Below are positions 1-6,620 of a stretch of DNA of 6,847 bases, in pieces. The notes under the pieces were generated by a model, which saw only the letters and a list, made by a program, of their open reading frames with translations, did no database searches and had not been told where the DNA came from. How positions within the stretch are numbered: the stretch's first letter is position 1; each line of letters starts with the position of its first letter. A program made the position numbers and the translations under genes. The DNA comes from Bacteroidota bacterium (GTDB lineage Bacteria > Bacteroidota > Bacteroidia > UKL13-3): contig RDYC01000315.1 of the NCBI GenBank assembly GCA_004293295.1, forward strand, positions 1-6,847, in the 5' to 3' direction.

Positions 1-337
1 CTTCAGGGCGAGGGCCAACCAAACTCATGCTGCCTTCTAGTACGTTAAATAGTTGGGGCAGTTCATCTAACTTTAGTTTTCGCAGGTAATAACCCACTTT
101 GGTGATGCGTGGGTCTTTCATGCCAACTGTTAATTGGCCTTTGCGCTCTGCATCAACATACATGCTTCTGAATTTATAGAGATTGAAGTCAATGTTGTTT
201 TTACCAACCCGGCTCTGTTTAAAAATGCCAGGCCCTTTACTTTCGAGCTTAACAAGCAGCCATAACAGCAATAATACCGGGCTTAGAACTGAAATACCAA
301 CGGCACTGCAAACAATATCAAATAATCTTTTAAGCAT
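1..337 (-). CDS. PglC-type undecaprenyl-phosphate sugar-1-phosphate transferase, N-terminal part (runs off left edge)
   Basis: The frame opens with ATG at 337-335 and stays open to base 1, giving 112 complete codons of a protein whose C-terminus lies outside the window. The family (bacterial sugar transferase, PF02397) moves a sugar-1-phosphate from a UDP-sugar to undecaprenyl phosphate at the inner membrane, the first step of glycan unit assembly. Visible signs in order: MLKRLFDI start; one hydrophobic segment at about 8-31 with a Ser19-Pro20 break, as in the re-entrant helix of PglC; FKQSRVGK at 39-46; YKFRSM at 54-59; D75-x-R77-x-T79; the LDELPQL block with the Asp91-Glu92 catalytic pair; and SLVGPRPE at 105-112. 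There is no multi-spanning N-terminal domain of the WbaP/WcaJ kind, so it belongs to the small monotopic class. It follows the aminotransferase gene by 67 bases on the same strand. The leader is A-rich (CAGAAAAACA before ATG). The sugar used cannot be read from this fragment. Confidence 0.93.
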   Translation of the reverse strand, partial: MLKRLFDIVCSAVGISVLSPVLLLLWLLVKLESKGPGIFKQSRVGKNNIDFNLYKFRSMYVDAERKGQLTVGMKDPRITKVGYYLRKLKLDELPQLFNVLEGSMSLVGPRPE

Positions 338-404
338 TGTTTTTCTGTATAATCGAAGATAGGGATTTGCACTTGTTGTTTGATGATGTGGTTTTATAAA
401 CGGG

Positions 405-1613
405 TTAAATTACTTCACGAACGGATGATTGGACAGCTTCTATTACCAAATTCACTTGTTCATTTGTCATGTCAATCCAAACTGGTAGCGATATTTCGTT
501 TTCGTACTGGGCTTTTGTTTGGGGATAATTATTGATGTTATACCCTTGGTTTATGTAAAAACTCATCATCGGAACCGGTATAAAATGCACATTAACGCTT
601 ACTTGTTTTTCAAATATTTTAGCAATAATAGCATCTCTCTGGGCCTCGGTTATTCCTTTAATTCGCAACGCATACAAATGGTATGAAGATGTTTTTTCAT
701 GGTTTTCGTACTCAGGAATAATGGCCCAATCATATTTGCTTAATGCAGCCGTGTACGCATCATATATTTTTTTGCGAAGCGGAAGCGTTTCCTGATCATA
801 CCTGCTTAACTCTACAAGTCCTATGCTGGCCATAATATCAGTCATGTTCATTTTATAACCTGCTTCAATAATATCGTATCGCCAGTTGCCGGGAATGGTT
901 TTAGCTAAGGCATCTTTGTTTTGACCATGTAGGGTTTTAACACAAAGGTATTTGTAAATTTCTTCGTTGTTAAAAGGTTCAGGCAAGTTTAATGCAATGG
1001 CACCACCTTCGGCTGTGGTTAGGTTTTTAACAGCATGAAAGCTAAATACGGAAACATCTGTTAAGCTACCGGCTCGTTTACCCTGATACCAAGCTCCAAA
1101 GCTATGTGCTGCATCACTTAAAATCAAGATGCGACCAAGTTGTTCTTGTATGTTGTTATTAGGTTTAAACAAGCTTTTTATTTCCGGTGATTTTACCATG
1201 AGATTAAGTTGTTCGTAATTGCAAGGGTAGCCGGCAAAGTCAACCGGCATAATTACTTTGGTGTTGCTATTGATTGCTTTTAGCACTTCCACATGGCAGA
1301 TGTTAAAATCACTGCATACATCAACAAAAACAGGTTTTGCACCACAATGCATCACCACATTTGCCGTTGCGCTATATGTGTAAGCAGGAAGAATTACCTC
1401 ATCACCGGGCCCTACGCCAAACCATCTGAGCATAATTTCCAGTCCGGCAGTTGCAGAGTTTAAGCAAAGTGATGCTTTATTACCGCAATAAGCCGTAATT
1501 TCTTTTTCAAAACGTTTGGTTTTAGGGCCGGTTGTTATCCACCCGCTTTTAAGCGTATCAATTACTTCGTCAATAATTAATTGGTCAATATGGGGAGGCG
1601 AAAAAGGTAACAT
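405..1613 (-). CDS. DegT/DnrJ/EryC1/StrS family PLP-dependent sugar aminotransferase
   Basis: A 402-residue protein, full length for the family. It should move an amino group, usually from glutamate, onto a keto-sugar nucleotide in the cytoplasm. Visible motifs: FSPPHID at 4-10 and SGWITTGPKTK at 23-33, the usual N-terminal signature and the reason for choosing this start; LNSATAGLE at 51-59, the cofactor phosphate loop; GDEVILPAYTY at 70-80; SDAAHSFGA at 166-174 with Asp167, expected to contact the PLP ring nitrogen; FSFHAVKNLTTAEGGA at 190-205 with Lys196 as the Schiff-base lysine; and the conserved block around KMNMTDIMASIGLVEL at 254-269. The SFHAVKN form resembles ArnB/PseC-type enzymes acting at C4 more than WbpE-type C3 enzymes, but this does not settle the substrate. 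It is separated from the operon upstream by 247 bases with a promoter-like site, and precedes the phosphoglycosyl transferase, so the two may make and load one amino sugar (inference). Confidence 0.95.
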   Translation of the reverse strand: MLPFSPPHIDQLIIDEVIDTLKSGWITTGPKTKRFEKEITAYCGNKASLCLNSATAGLEIMLRWFGVGPGDEVILPAYTYSATANVVMHCGAKPVFVDVCSDFNICHVEVLKAINSNTKVIMPVDFAGYPCNYEQLNLMVKSPEIKSLFKPNNNIQEQLGRILILSDAAHSFGAWYQGKRAGSLTDVSVFSFHAVKNLTTAEGGAIALNLPEPFNNEEIYKYLCVKTLHGQNKDALAKTIPGNWRYDIIEAGYKMNMTDIMASIGLVELSRYDQETLPLRKKIYDAYTAALSKYDWAIIPEYENHEKTSSYHLYALRIKGITEAQRDAIIAKIFEKQVSVNVHFIPVPMMSFYINQGYNINNYPQTKAQYENEISLPVWIDMTNEQVNLVIEAVQSSVREVI

Positions 1614-1860
1614 ATGCTGCTAGGTTTTTAATGAACATACAAGTTTAGGGTATAAAAGCTATGTTTCAAACACACGCTGTTGATTGAGGGCGGCTAGGCA
1701 CATTACCATGATGGGCTTGTGGTTGCCACATGGTGGATAAACCTGCTATAAATGAGGTAAGTGGCTGCTAGTGGTTATAAGTTGTGCTTATTAATGCTTG
1801 GGGCTACTGGAAATTAAATTAAACAATAAGTAATTAAGGTGGAAAAGTTTTAAGGAAGAG
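1614..1860. other. Intergenic gap dividing the two gene blocks, no gene seen
   Basis: These 247 bases are by far the longest gap in a region where other gaps are 3-67 bases. I see no convincing coding frame and no tRNA-like fold. Apart from the promoter-like site near its left end there are only small inverted repeats: ACCATG at 1705-1710 against CATGGT at 1729-1734, and TGTGG at 1718-1722 against CCACA at 1726-1730. The two share bases, so only one can form at a time, and neither is followed by a T-run in the direction of transcription. The gap therefore looks like the boundary between two transcription units, but no clear terminator can be named. Confidence 0.6.
1640..1670 (-). promoter_or_regulatory. 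Bacteroidota-type promoter candidate upstream of the aminotransferase gene
   Basis: Read on the minus strand, TTTG lies at 1670-1667 and TAAACTTG at 1647-1640, with 19 bases between them. This fits the Bacteroidota sigma-ABfr pattern TTTG-N19-21-TAnnTTTG with one mismatch (C for the first T of the second TTTG). Transcription would begin near 1634-1632, leaving a leader of about 20 bases before the ATG at 1613. Its place directly before the only gene preceded by a large gap supports it. The pattern is short and could occur by chance in AT-rich DNA. Confidence 0.45.
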
Positions 1861-2583
1861 TTAGCTCATTAACCCTGCAATGCGCAGTGTTTCTCTGTAA
1901 TAGTCCCATAATTTAGGGTTTATGGCAAGATTTTCGGGGTGAAAAAGAATGGACACATCTTGTTGTTTTGATTGAGCCAGTTGAAGTGTAACCTCAAATT
2001 GTTTAAAAGCATCATCCGGTTTTTGGAAAAAGAAAAAATTGTCAAACAGGATGGTGGGAACACAATTGATACCGTAGGAGATGGCTGGTTGCTCGGGGAG
2101 ATTAATTTGTCTGGCATGGCCAAGGCTGAAATCTGTTGAGATATGGTGTTGTTGCAAACGAGGAAAAAGTTTATTGGTATCAAACTTAAGGTAATGGCTT
2201 CTGTGAAATTTGATGGGGGAGGGGACAATGGATTGTAATGCCTGAAATTGTTTGGAAATGTCTTCTGATTGCACGCTGTGTAAACCGATTTTAACACGTT
2301 CATTAACCAACGTTTTTACGAGGCTTTTATAAGACTTGCAACCAAAAGTGTATCTCAGTCCCATTTTTTGATAGGAGTTTTGCATGGGCGCACCTATCAA
2401 CCAAATGGCATTGATGTGATGAGCCTGGTTAAATTCCATGAGTTTATGAATATGCTTAATAAAAATGCTTGGCTGCACAATTTTATTTAGGCTTAACCAC
2501 GTATTTCCATGTGTAAAAGCCTTGGCAACAGAAAATGGATGTAAGGGCGAAATCCAATCAATGTCATGGGTTACATATATCAT
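1861..2583 (-). CDS. Polysaccharide-deacetylase-like protein, short stand-alone form
   Basis: A 240-residue protein starting MIYVTHDIDW, with no signal peptide or membrane segment, so probably cytoplasmic. It resembles the NodB-like (carbohydrate esterase 4) deacetylase-type proteins common in Bacteroidota glycan loci. Visible landmarks are the THDID strand at 5-9 (His6, Asp7, Asp9 in the place of the CE4 TFDDG motif), KIGLHS at 98-103 with His102, FHRSHYLKF at 126-134, STDFSLGHA at 149-157, and the C-terminal ILFHPEN at 212-218 with His215. A canonical H-x3-H metal pair is not evident around His102. Larger relatives carry an extra N-terminal domain that is absent here; the ATG lies 8 bases after the GNAT stop, and the catalytic-type motif begins at residue 5, so this looks like a natural short form. 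It is the last gene of the right-hand operon. A role in N- or O-deacetylating a sugar precursor is likely but unproven. Confidence 0.75.
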   Translation of the reverse strand: MIYVTHDIDWISPLHPFSVAKAFTHGNTWLSLNKIVQPSIFIKHIHKLMEFNQAHHINAIWLIGAPMQNSYQKMGLRYTFGCKSYKSLVKTLVNERVKIGLHSVQSEDISKQFQALQSIVPSPIKFHRSHYLKFDTNKLFPRLQQHHISTDFSLGHARQINLPEQPAISYGINCVPTILFDNFFFFQKPDDAFKQFEVTLQLAQSKQQDVSILFHPENLAINPKLWDYYRETLRIAGLMS

Positions 2584-2591
2584 GAGGAAAG

Positions 2592-3269
2592 TTATTTAAG
2601 GTTATTGGCTATTTTTTTGGTCATTAAATAGGAAGGGCCTTCATCTGCTTTTATTTCCCATCCATTTCTTTTGTAAGAGGATATAGCTTTGTCATTTAAT
2701 CTTCTTACTGAAAGAGATAGTAGGGTTGCTTTTTGTTGTGTTGCCCGTTTTTCAAATTCTACCTGCAACAAACTACCAATGCCTTTTTTGTGCAGTTGTG
2801 GTGATACGCCAATAATTACCAAACCAGCCTGAAGCTCATTATTTGTATTTAAGGTTTGGGCTTTAAGCACTATTGGTTTATCAGGGGTAAAACCTAGTAT
2901 TTTCTTTACGCGCCTTTTTAAGTTGGTCAAAATAAATTTATACTTCGAAATCACTTCAGGGTGAAAAAATAACCATGGACGCAACAGCATGGCTTTAATG
3001 GCACTGTTAAATCCAAATTGGGTCATTCCCGAACTTGCTCCATAAGCGTCAGAACCATCCATAACATACCCTCCGCAATAGCCAATACATTGGTTGTTTC
3101 CTTCAATCCAAAACAGAAATTTGTTGCTACCGCTTAAGTACCATTTAAACATGTTGCTGATAAACTCAATACCCAGTTTGCTGGTTAATGAGTCGGGAAA
3201 TGCAGCAATATGACATGCAGCAATTTTTTTTAGGTCATGGGTTTGGGCATCTTTAATCAGGTATGTCAT
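2592..3269 (-). CDS. GNAT family N-acetyltransferase
   Basis: A 225-residue cytoplasmic protein. GNAT enzymes move an acetyl group from acetyl-CoA to an amine. The N-terminal part MTYLIKDAQTHDLKKIAACH at 1-20 is the usual first strand and helix. FLFWIEGNNQCIGYCGGYV at 51-69 gives the central strands, GLVIIGVSPQLHKKGIGSLL at 149-168 is motif A with the acetyl-CoA pyrophosphate-binding Q-x-x-G-x-G variant (HKKGIG), and NDKAISSYKRNGW at 192-204 is motif B. Residues about 72-135 form a long insert between the central strands and motif A with basic, partly hydrophobic helices (RPWLFFHPEVISKYKF, NLKRRVKKILGF), which might touch the membrane. Gaps are 8 bases on each side. In this setting it probably acetylates an amino-sugar nucleotide, comparable in principle to WecD acting after WecE, but the acceptor is inferred. 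Its DNA is AT-rich (19 of 60 bases G+C in 2881-2940, hand count). Confidence 0.85.
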   Translation of the reverse strand: MTYLIKDAQTHDLKKIAACHIAAFPDSLTSKLGIEFISNMFKWYLSGSNKFLFWIEGNNQCIGYCGGYVMDGSDAYGASSGMTQFGFNSAIKAMLLRPWLFFHPEVISKYKFILTNLKRRVKKILGFTPDKPIVLKAQTLNTNNELQAGLVIIGVSPQLHKKGIGSLLQVEFEKRATQQKATLLSLSVRRLNDKAISSYKRNGWEIKADEGPSYLMTKKIANNLK

Positions 3270-3277
3270 GCTTTTAA

Positions 3278-4279
3278 TTATCGGGTAAGTGTTTTGAGTT
3301 CATCCGGTACAGTGTTTTTGATAAGAATTTCCCAAATGCCATACCAATAGCCAAAGCCATATGCCAAATGGATGGTAACAATACTACGCACTATATAAAA
3401 AAACGAATTGGGTTTGTTTATAGATTGAAACAAAGCCGCTAAACTCACAATTAATAAATATATGATAACCTCAAGATGGGCAATGATTGGCATAATCAAA
3501 AATAACACACAAATGCTTAATAAGAATAGTGCCGGAAAAATTTGACGTAATGACGTTAAGGTACGGTGTTTTTTATTAAGTAGTATTTTCCAAAATCCAT
3601 ATTGAAAATACTGTCGGTATAAATGCGAGAAATGTTGACGCACGTAATAAATAGAATAGGTATCAGACAGTTGATAAATAAGACCTCCAGCCGCGATTAT
3701 TCTATAGCTAAAATCATCATCTTGGTTCCTAATCAAGGATTCATCAAATGTTCCGATGGTTTTAATCACTTGTTGAGGGATTACCGGACAACTTACCGTA
3801 TCAACTTTACGACTATTTCGAATTGTTCTGAAGTTAAACATGCCAACTCCAATAATTGAGCTCATGGCATTAGCGATGGAGTTTGATATCAGGTCCGTCC
3901 CTTTTTGAATGATTTGTCCTCCCACACACCAAACCTTACTGTCGGTTATCAATAAATTAATGCACTGTTGGATATAATCACCACTTAGTATGCTTCTGGC
4001 TCCTACTATCGCTATGTAATCTCCCTTTGCTGCTTGAATACCCAAATTAATACCATGTGGGGTATATTTATTTTTGTTCTTTATAATGGTGACGTGTTTA
4101 TCGTACTTATGCAAAATTTCTAAGCTACCATCATCACTTTCTCCATCAACTACCAATATTTCTAATTTAATTTGATTGAGTTGTTGGTTAATAAGTGCAT
4201 CTATACAATCAGCAATGTAGGCTGATTCATTTTTGCAAACCACAATTACAGAAACAAGTAAGTCACGTTTAATGGACAT
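3278..4279 (-). CDS. GT2 family glycosyltransferase with C-terminal membrane helices
   Basis: A 333-residue protein with an N-terminal GT-A fold domain and a membrane tail, resembling ExoA-type enzymes that extend lipid-linked sugars on the cytoplasmic face of the membrane. Visible: LLVSVIVVCKNE at 7-18, the first strand of the nucleotide-binding fold; ILVVDGESDDGS at 41-52 with Asp45 and the Asp49-Asp50 pair; HGINLGIQAAKGDYI at 75-89; and FDESLIRNQDDDFSYRI at 178-194, the acceptor/base region in which Asp187-189 match the usual E-D-D/E motif. QYFQYGFWK at 223-231 is a loose version of the QxxRW region. Hydrophobic spans lie at about 247-267, 269-284 and 297-316. Oddly, the strand where relatives have a V-D-A-H type or DxD metal site reads AIVGARS at 90-96, so Gly93 stands where Asp is expected; DNA codon GGA confirms this. 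Start ATG is 7 bases after the GT4 stop. The sugar donor cannot be deduced. Confidence 0.9.
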   Translation of the reverse strand: MSIKRDLLVSVIVVCKNESAYIADCIDALINQQLNQIKLEILVVDGESDDGSLEILHKYDKHVTIIKNKNKYTPHGINLGIQAAKGDYIAIVGARSILSGDYIQQCINLLITDSKVWCVGGQIIQKGTDLISNSIANAMSSIIGVGMFNFRTIRNSRKVDTVSCPVIPQQVIKTIGTFDESLIRNQDDDFSYRIIAAGGLIYQLSDTYSIYYVRQHFSHLYRQYFQYGFWKILLNKKHRTLTSLRQIFPALFLLSICVLFLIMPIIAHLEVIIYLLIVSLAALFQSINKPNSFFYIVRSIVTIHLAYGFGYWYGIWEILIKNTVPDELKTLTR

Positions 4280-4286
4280 GGTTAAA

Positions 4287-5507
4287 CTACAACTCTTTTA
4301 GTTGGGTAAAAAACTCCTGTGCAATTTGCGAACGTTCAAATTTCTCCAATACGTATGCTTGTCCTTGTTTACCAAGTTGCGCCCTTAATTCAGGTGATTT
4401 ATAAAGTTGATTGATGGCCTTGGCGAGTTCATGATCATTCTCTGGTTCAAAGTGTAATCCACAAGCCACTTTATCAATAAATAAGTCTTTAGCTTCACCA
4501 TCAACTCCCAGTATGATTGGTTTGGCCATGGCCAGTGGTTCAAACAGTTTAGAAGGGATTGCACCAAGGAACAAGTCGTTTTTCTTTAGGGGCACGATGT
4601 AGGCATGGCAAGCAGCAATTAAATCAGGCATTTTATCGCGTGAAAGATTGGGTAGAAATTCAATGTTGCTAAGTTGAAGTTTCTCAATCATGGCTTGGAG
4701 TTCAGGTTTTTCAGGGCCATCACCTGCTAAAACAAACCTGATTGGTTTATTTTCTTTTAAGTGATTTGCGGCTTTAACAATTACATCAAGCCCTTGTGCA
4801 TGGCCTATAACTCCTGCATATAGCACAACAAACTCATCGTGCTTAATGGCTAGTTTTTGTTTAATTTCAGCCCCGGTGGCTTCAATGTTAAATACGCTCA
4901 AGTCAATTCCATTTCTAAACCAAAAAGTTTTTACTGTTGGAAACCTGGATTGAACACTATGAACAATACCTTGGGTTTGCCCACTTACCAGATTGGCTGT
5001 TTTATAAATACGCGATTCAAGCTTGTAGGAGAGCCCCAGCATGGTTTTGTTGGTTACTATGTTCAATTTTTCGGCACTTTCAGGCCATAGGTCCGATACA
5101 TTAAATACCAGTTTTGAACCTTTAAACCACTTTAACAACATGGCCGTTATGCCTAAAAAAAGTGGTGGCGATTCACAAATGATGATATCTTGTTTGCCAA
5201 TTTTAAATAAGCCGATAATAAGGGAAGAAAAAACAAACGAAAAGTAGTTTAACAACCGTGCGGTAACAGCCTTACTTTTTTTTACAAATATCCAACTGCG
5301 GTGGATGTTTATTTCACCGTCTTGCTCGTGCACATACCATTTGCCTTTGTAAGAATCAAACACTTCCATTTTGGGGTAATTGGGCATGGCGGTAAGCACA
5401 TTTACAGATTGGCCTGATTTAACCAAGTTAACGGCTAATGAATGCAGCCTATTTTGTGGGGCTCCGGTTTCAGGTGGAAAGTATTGTGTAAGTAACAGGA
5501 TTTTCAT
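4287..5507 (-). CDS. GT4 family glycosyltransferase, WbuB/WbpH/WbpJ-like
   Basis: A 406-residue GT-B protein, normal length for the family. GT4 enzymes are retaining transferases using nucleotide sugars. The N-terminal domain opens with LLLTQYFPPETGAPQNR at 4-20, the glycine-bearing loop of the family, followed by VLTAMPNYP at 37-45 and NVSDLWPESAEKL at 136-148, a signature of the WbuB-like group. The C-terminal domain has VLYAGVIGHAQGLD at 228-241, LAGDGPEKPEL at 260-270 and PSKLFEPLAMAKPI at 318-331, where Glu323 is the second Glu of the E-x7-E motif; the first Glu is not conserved (residue 315 is Gly). Residues about 87-102 and 113-127 are hydrophobic and may dock to the membrane. It follows the 2-epimerase by 33 bases. 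WbuB is described as an L-fucosamine transferase, whereas WbpH/WbpJ sit beside WbpI in the diacetamido-mannuronate pathway, so this is the best candidate to use the sugar made by its neighbours (inference). An A8 run on the coding strand at 5276-5283 keeps frame. Confidence 0.93.
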   Translation of the reverse strand: MKILLLTQYFPPETGAPQNRLHSLAVNLVKSGQSVNVLTAMPNYPKMEVFDSYKGKWYVHEQDGEINIHRSWIFVKKSKAVTARLLNYFSFVFSSLIIGLFKIGKQDIIICESPPLFLGITAMLLKWFKGSKLVFNVSDLWPESAEKLNIVTNKTMLGLSYKLESRIYKTANLVSGQTQGIVHSVQSRFPTVKTFWFRNGIDLSVFNIEATGAEIKQKLAIKHDEFVVLYAGVIGHAQGLDVIVKAANHLKENKPIRFVLAGDGPEKPELQAMIEKLQLSNIEFLPNLSRDKMPDLIAACHAYIVPLKKNDLFLGAIPSKLFEPLAMAKPIILGVDGEAKDLFIDKVACGLHFEPENDHELAKAINQLYKSPELRAQLGKQGQAYVLEKFERSQIAQEFFTQLKEL

Positions 5508-5540
5508 GAATGGAATAAGCCGTTTTTGGCAAGGTTGCTG

Positions 5541-6617
5541 TTAAGTATTCAATAAAGCGTTACAGATATTGGCACATGCATGGCCGTTGCCATAAAGATT
5601 TTTAGCTTCAGGATAGGGTTGCTGCAAGTATCTGTTTGCTTGTGTTATTATGTTTGCTTTGTTGGTTCCAACAATCACATTATATCCTTCTTGAACCAGC
5701 TCAACCCATTCTGTTTGTTCACGGGTGGTGATGCAGAATTTGCGAAAGAAAAAAGCTTCTTTTTGCAATCCTCCACTATCTGTAATTACCAATGAGCAGT
5801 TTTGCAAAAGGGCTATCATATCAAAATATCCTACCGGATCAATGATGGTAAAATTTGTTTGAAGCTGCTGTTGTGCAATTATTTTTTTGGTGCGTGGGTG
5901 AAGTGGCAACACCACGGCAACAGTTTTATTTAGCTCATTTAAAGCCTCTATAATATTCTTCAGGTTTTCCGGATGATCAGTATTTTCAGCGCGATGGATG
6001 GTTGCAAGAATAAATGGTTGCTGGTTAAGATTAAGCTCTTGCAATAAGGTTGATTTTGTTGCTGCTTTTTCAGCATAAAACAACGCTGCATCTTCCATTA
6101 CATCACCTGTTTTAATGATTGTGGTGTTGAGGTGATCGTAACCTTCTTTTTTTAAATTGAGTATGGCTGTATCCGTAGGACAAAAAAGCCAATCACTAAT
6201 TCTATCGGTTAATATCCTGTTTACCTCCTCAGGCATTTGCATATTAAAACTTCGTAAGCCGGCCTCTACGTGGGCTACTTTAATGTGTAGTTTTTTTGCT
6301 GCTAAGGCTCCTGCAATGGTTGAGTTTGTATCTCCGTAAACCAACACCACATCGGGCTTTTCAGTCATCATTACCTTTTCTAGTTCCTCCAACATTTGCC
6401 CGGTCATGGCTCCATGCGAAAGTCCATTGATGTTTAAATGATAATCAGGTTTTGGAATATCCATTTCTTCGAAAAACACATCGCTCATGTTGGCATCAAA
6501 GTGCTGTCCGGTATGAACAATGATTTCATGAAGTTGGGGGTGTTTTTTTATTTCGCGTGATAAGGCAGCAGCTTTTACAAACTGAGGTCTGGCTCCAACA
6601 ATAGTTAACAATTTCAT
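5541..6617 (-). CDS. wbpI-like: Non-hydrolysing UDP-N-acetylhexosamine 2-epimerase, WbpI-like
   Basis: A 358-residue, full-length member of the WecB/WbpI epimerase family, which inverts C2 of UDP-GlcNAc or of related acetamido-sugar nucleotides in the cytoplasm. Key residues seen: Lys15 in GARPQFVK at 8-15; HTGQHFDANMS at 35-45; YGDTNST at 94-100 with Asp96; HVEAGLRSFNMQMPEE at 116-131 with Glu118 and Glu131; IHRAENTD at 207-214 with His208; LPLHPRT at 237-243 with His240; and TDSGGLQKEAFFF at 279-291 followed by TEWVEL at 302-307. GARPQF, HFDANMS and TEWVEL, rather than the WecB-like GTRPE and TERPE forms, point to the WbpI group that acts on UDP-2,3-diacetamido-glucuronate; this recognition is from memory. 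Its start lies 3 bases after the amidotransferase stop, which fits the same pathway. Plain UDP-GlcNAc 2-epimerase activity remains possible. Confidence 0.9.
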   Translation of the reverse strand: MKLLTIVGARPQFVKAAALSREIKKHPQLHEIIVHTGQHFDANMSDVFFEEMDIPKPDYHLNINGLSHGAMTGQMLEELEKVMMTEKPDVVLVYGDTNSTIAGALAAKKLHIKVAHVEAGLRSFNMQMPEEVNRILTDRISDWLFCPTDTAILNLKKEGYDHLNTTIIKTGDVMEDAALFYAEKAATKSTLLQELNLNQQPFILATIHRAENTDHPENLKNIIEALNELNKTVAVVLPLHPRTKKIIAQQQLQTNFTIIDPVGYFDMIALLQNCSLVITDSGGLQKEAFFFRKFCITTREQTEWVELVQEGYNVIVGTNKANIITQANRYLQQPYPEAKNLYGNGHACANICNALLNT

Positions 6618-6620
6618 GGG

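Noticed and set aside
1705..1734. Inverted repeats ACCATG/CATGGT and TGTGG/CCACA as a terminator
   Set aside because: The stems are only 5-6 bases, share bases so that only one can form, and have no T-run after them on the minus strand.
1920..2303. 127-codon minus-strand open frame inside the deacetylase-like gene
   Set aside because: It is an out-of-frame shadow of a gene with recognisable motifs; its own translation shows no family features.
3623..3859. Plus-strand open frame opposite the GT2 gene
   Set aside because: It is antisense to a well-supported gene and its translation shows no recognisable motif. The same applies to plus-strand frames at 4857-5090, 5041-5247, 5580-5795 and 6157-6339.
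4385..4567. Short minus-strand open frame inside the GT4 gene
   Set aside because: It overlaps the conserved C-terminal domain of the GT4 gene in another frame and has no features of its own.
5276..5283. A8 run (coding strand) in the GT4 gene as a phase-variable tract
   Set aside because: Eight bases is short for slippage control, the frame is intact, and similar seven-base runs occur elsewhere in this AT-rich DNA.
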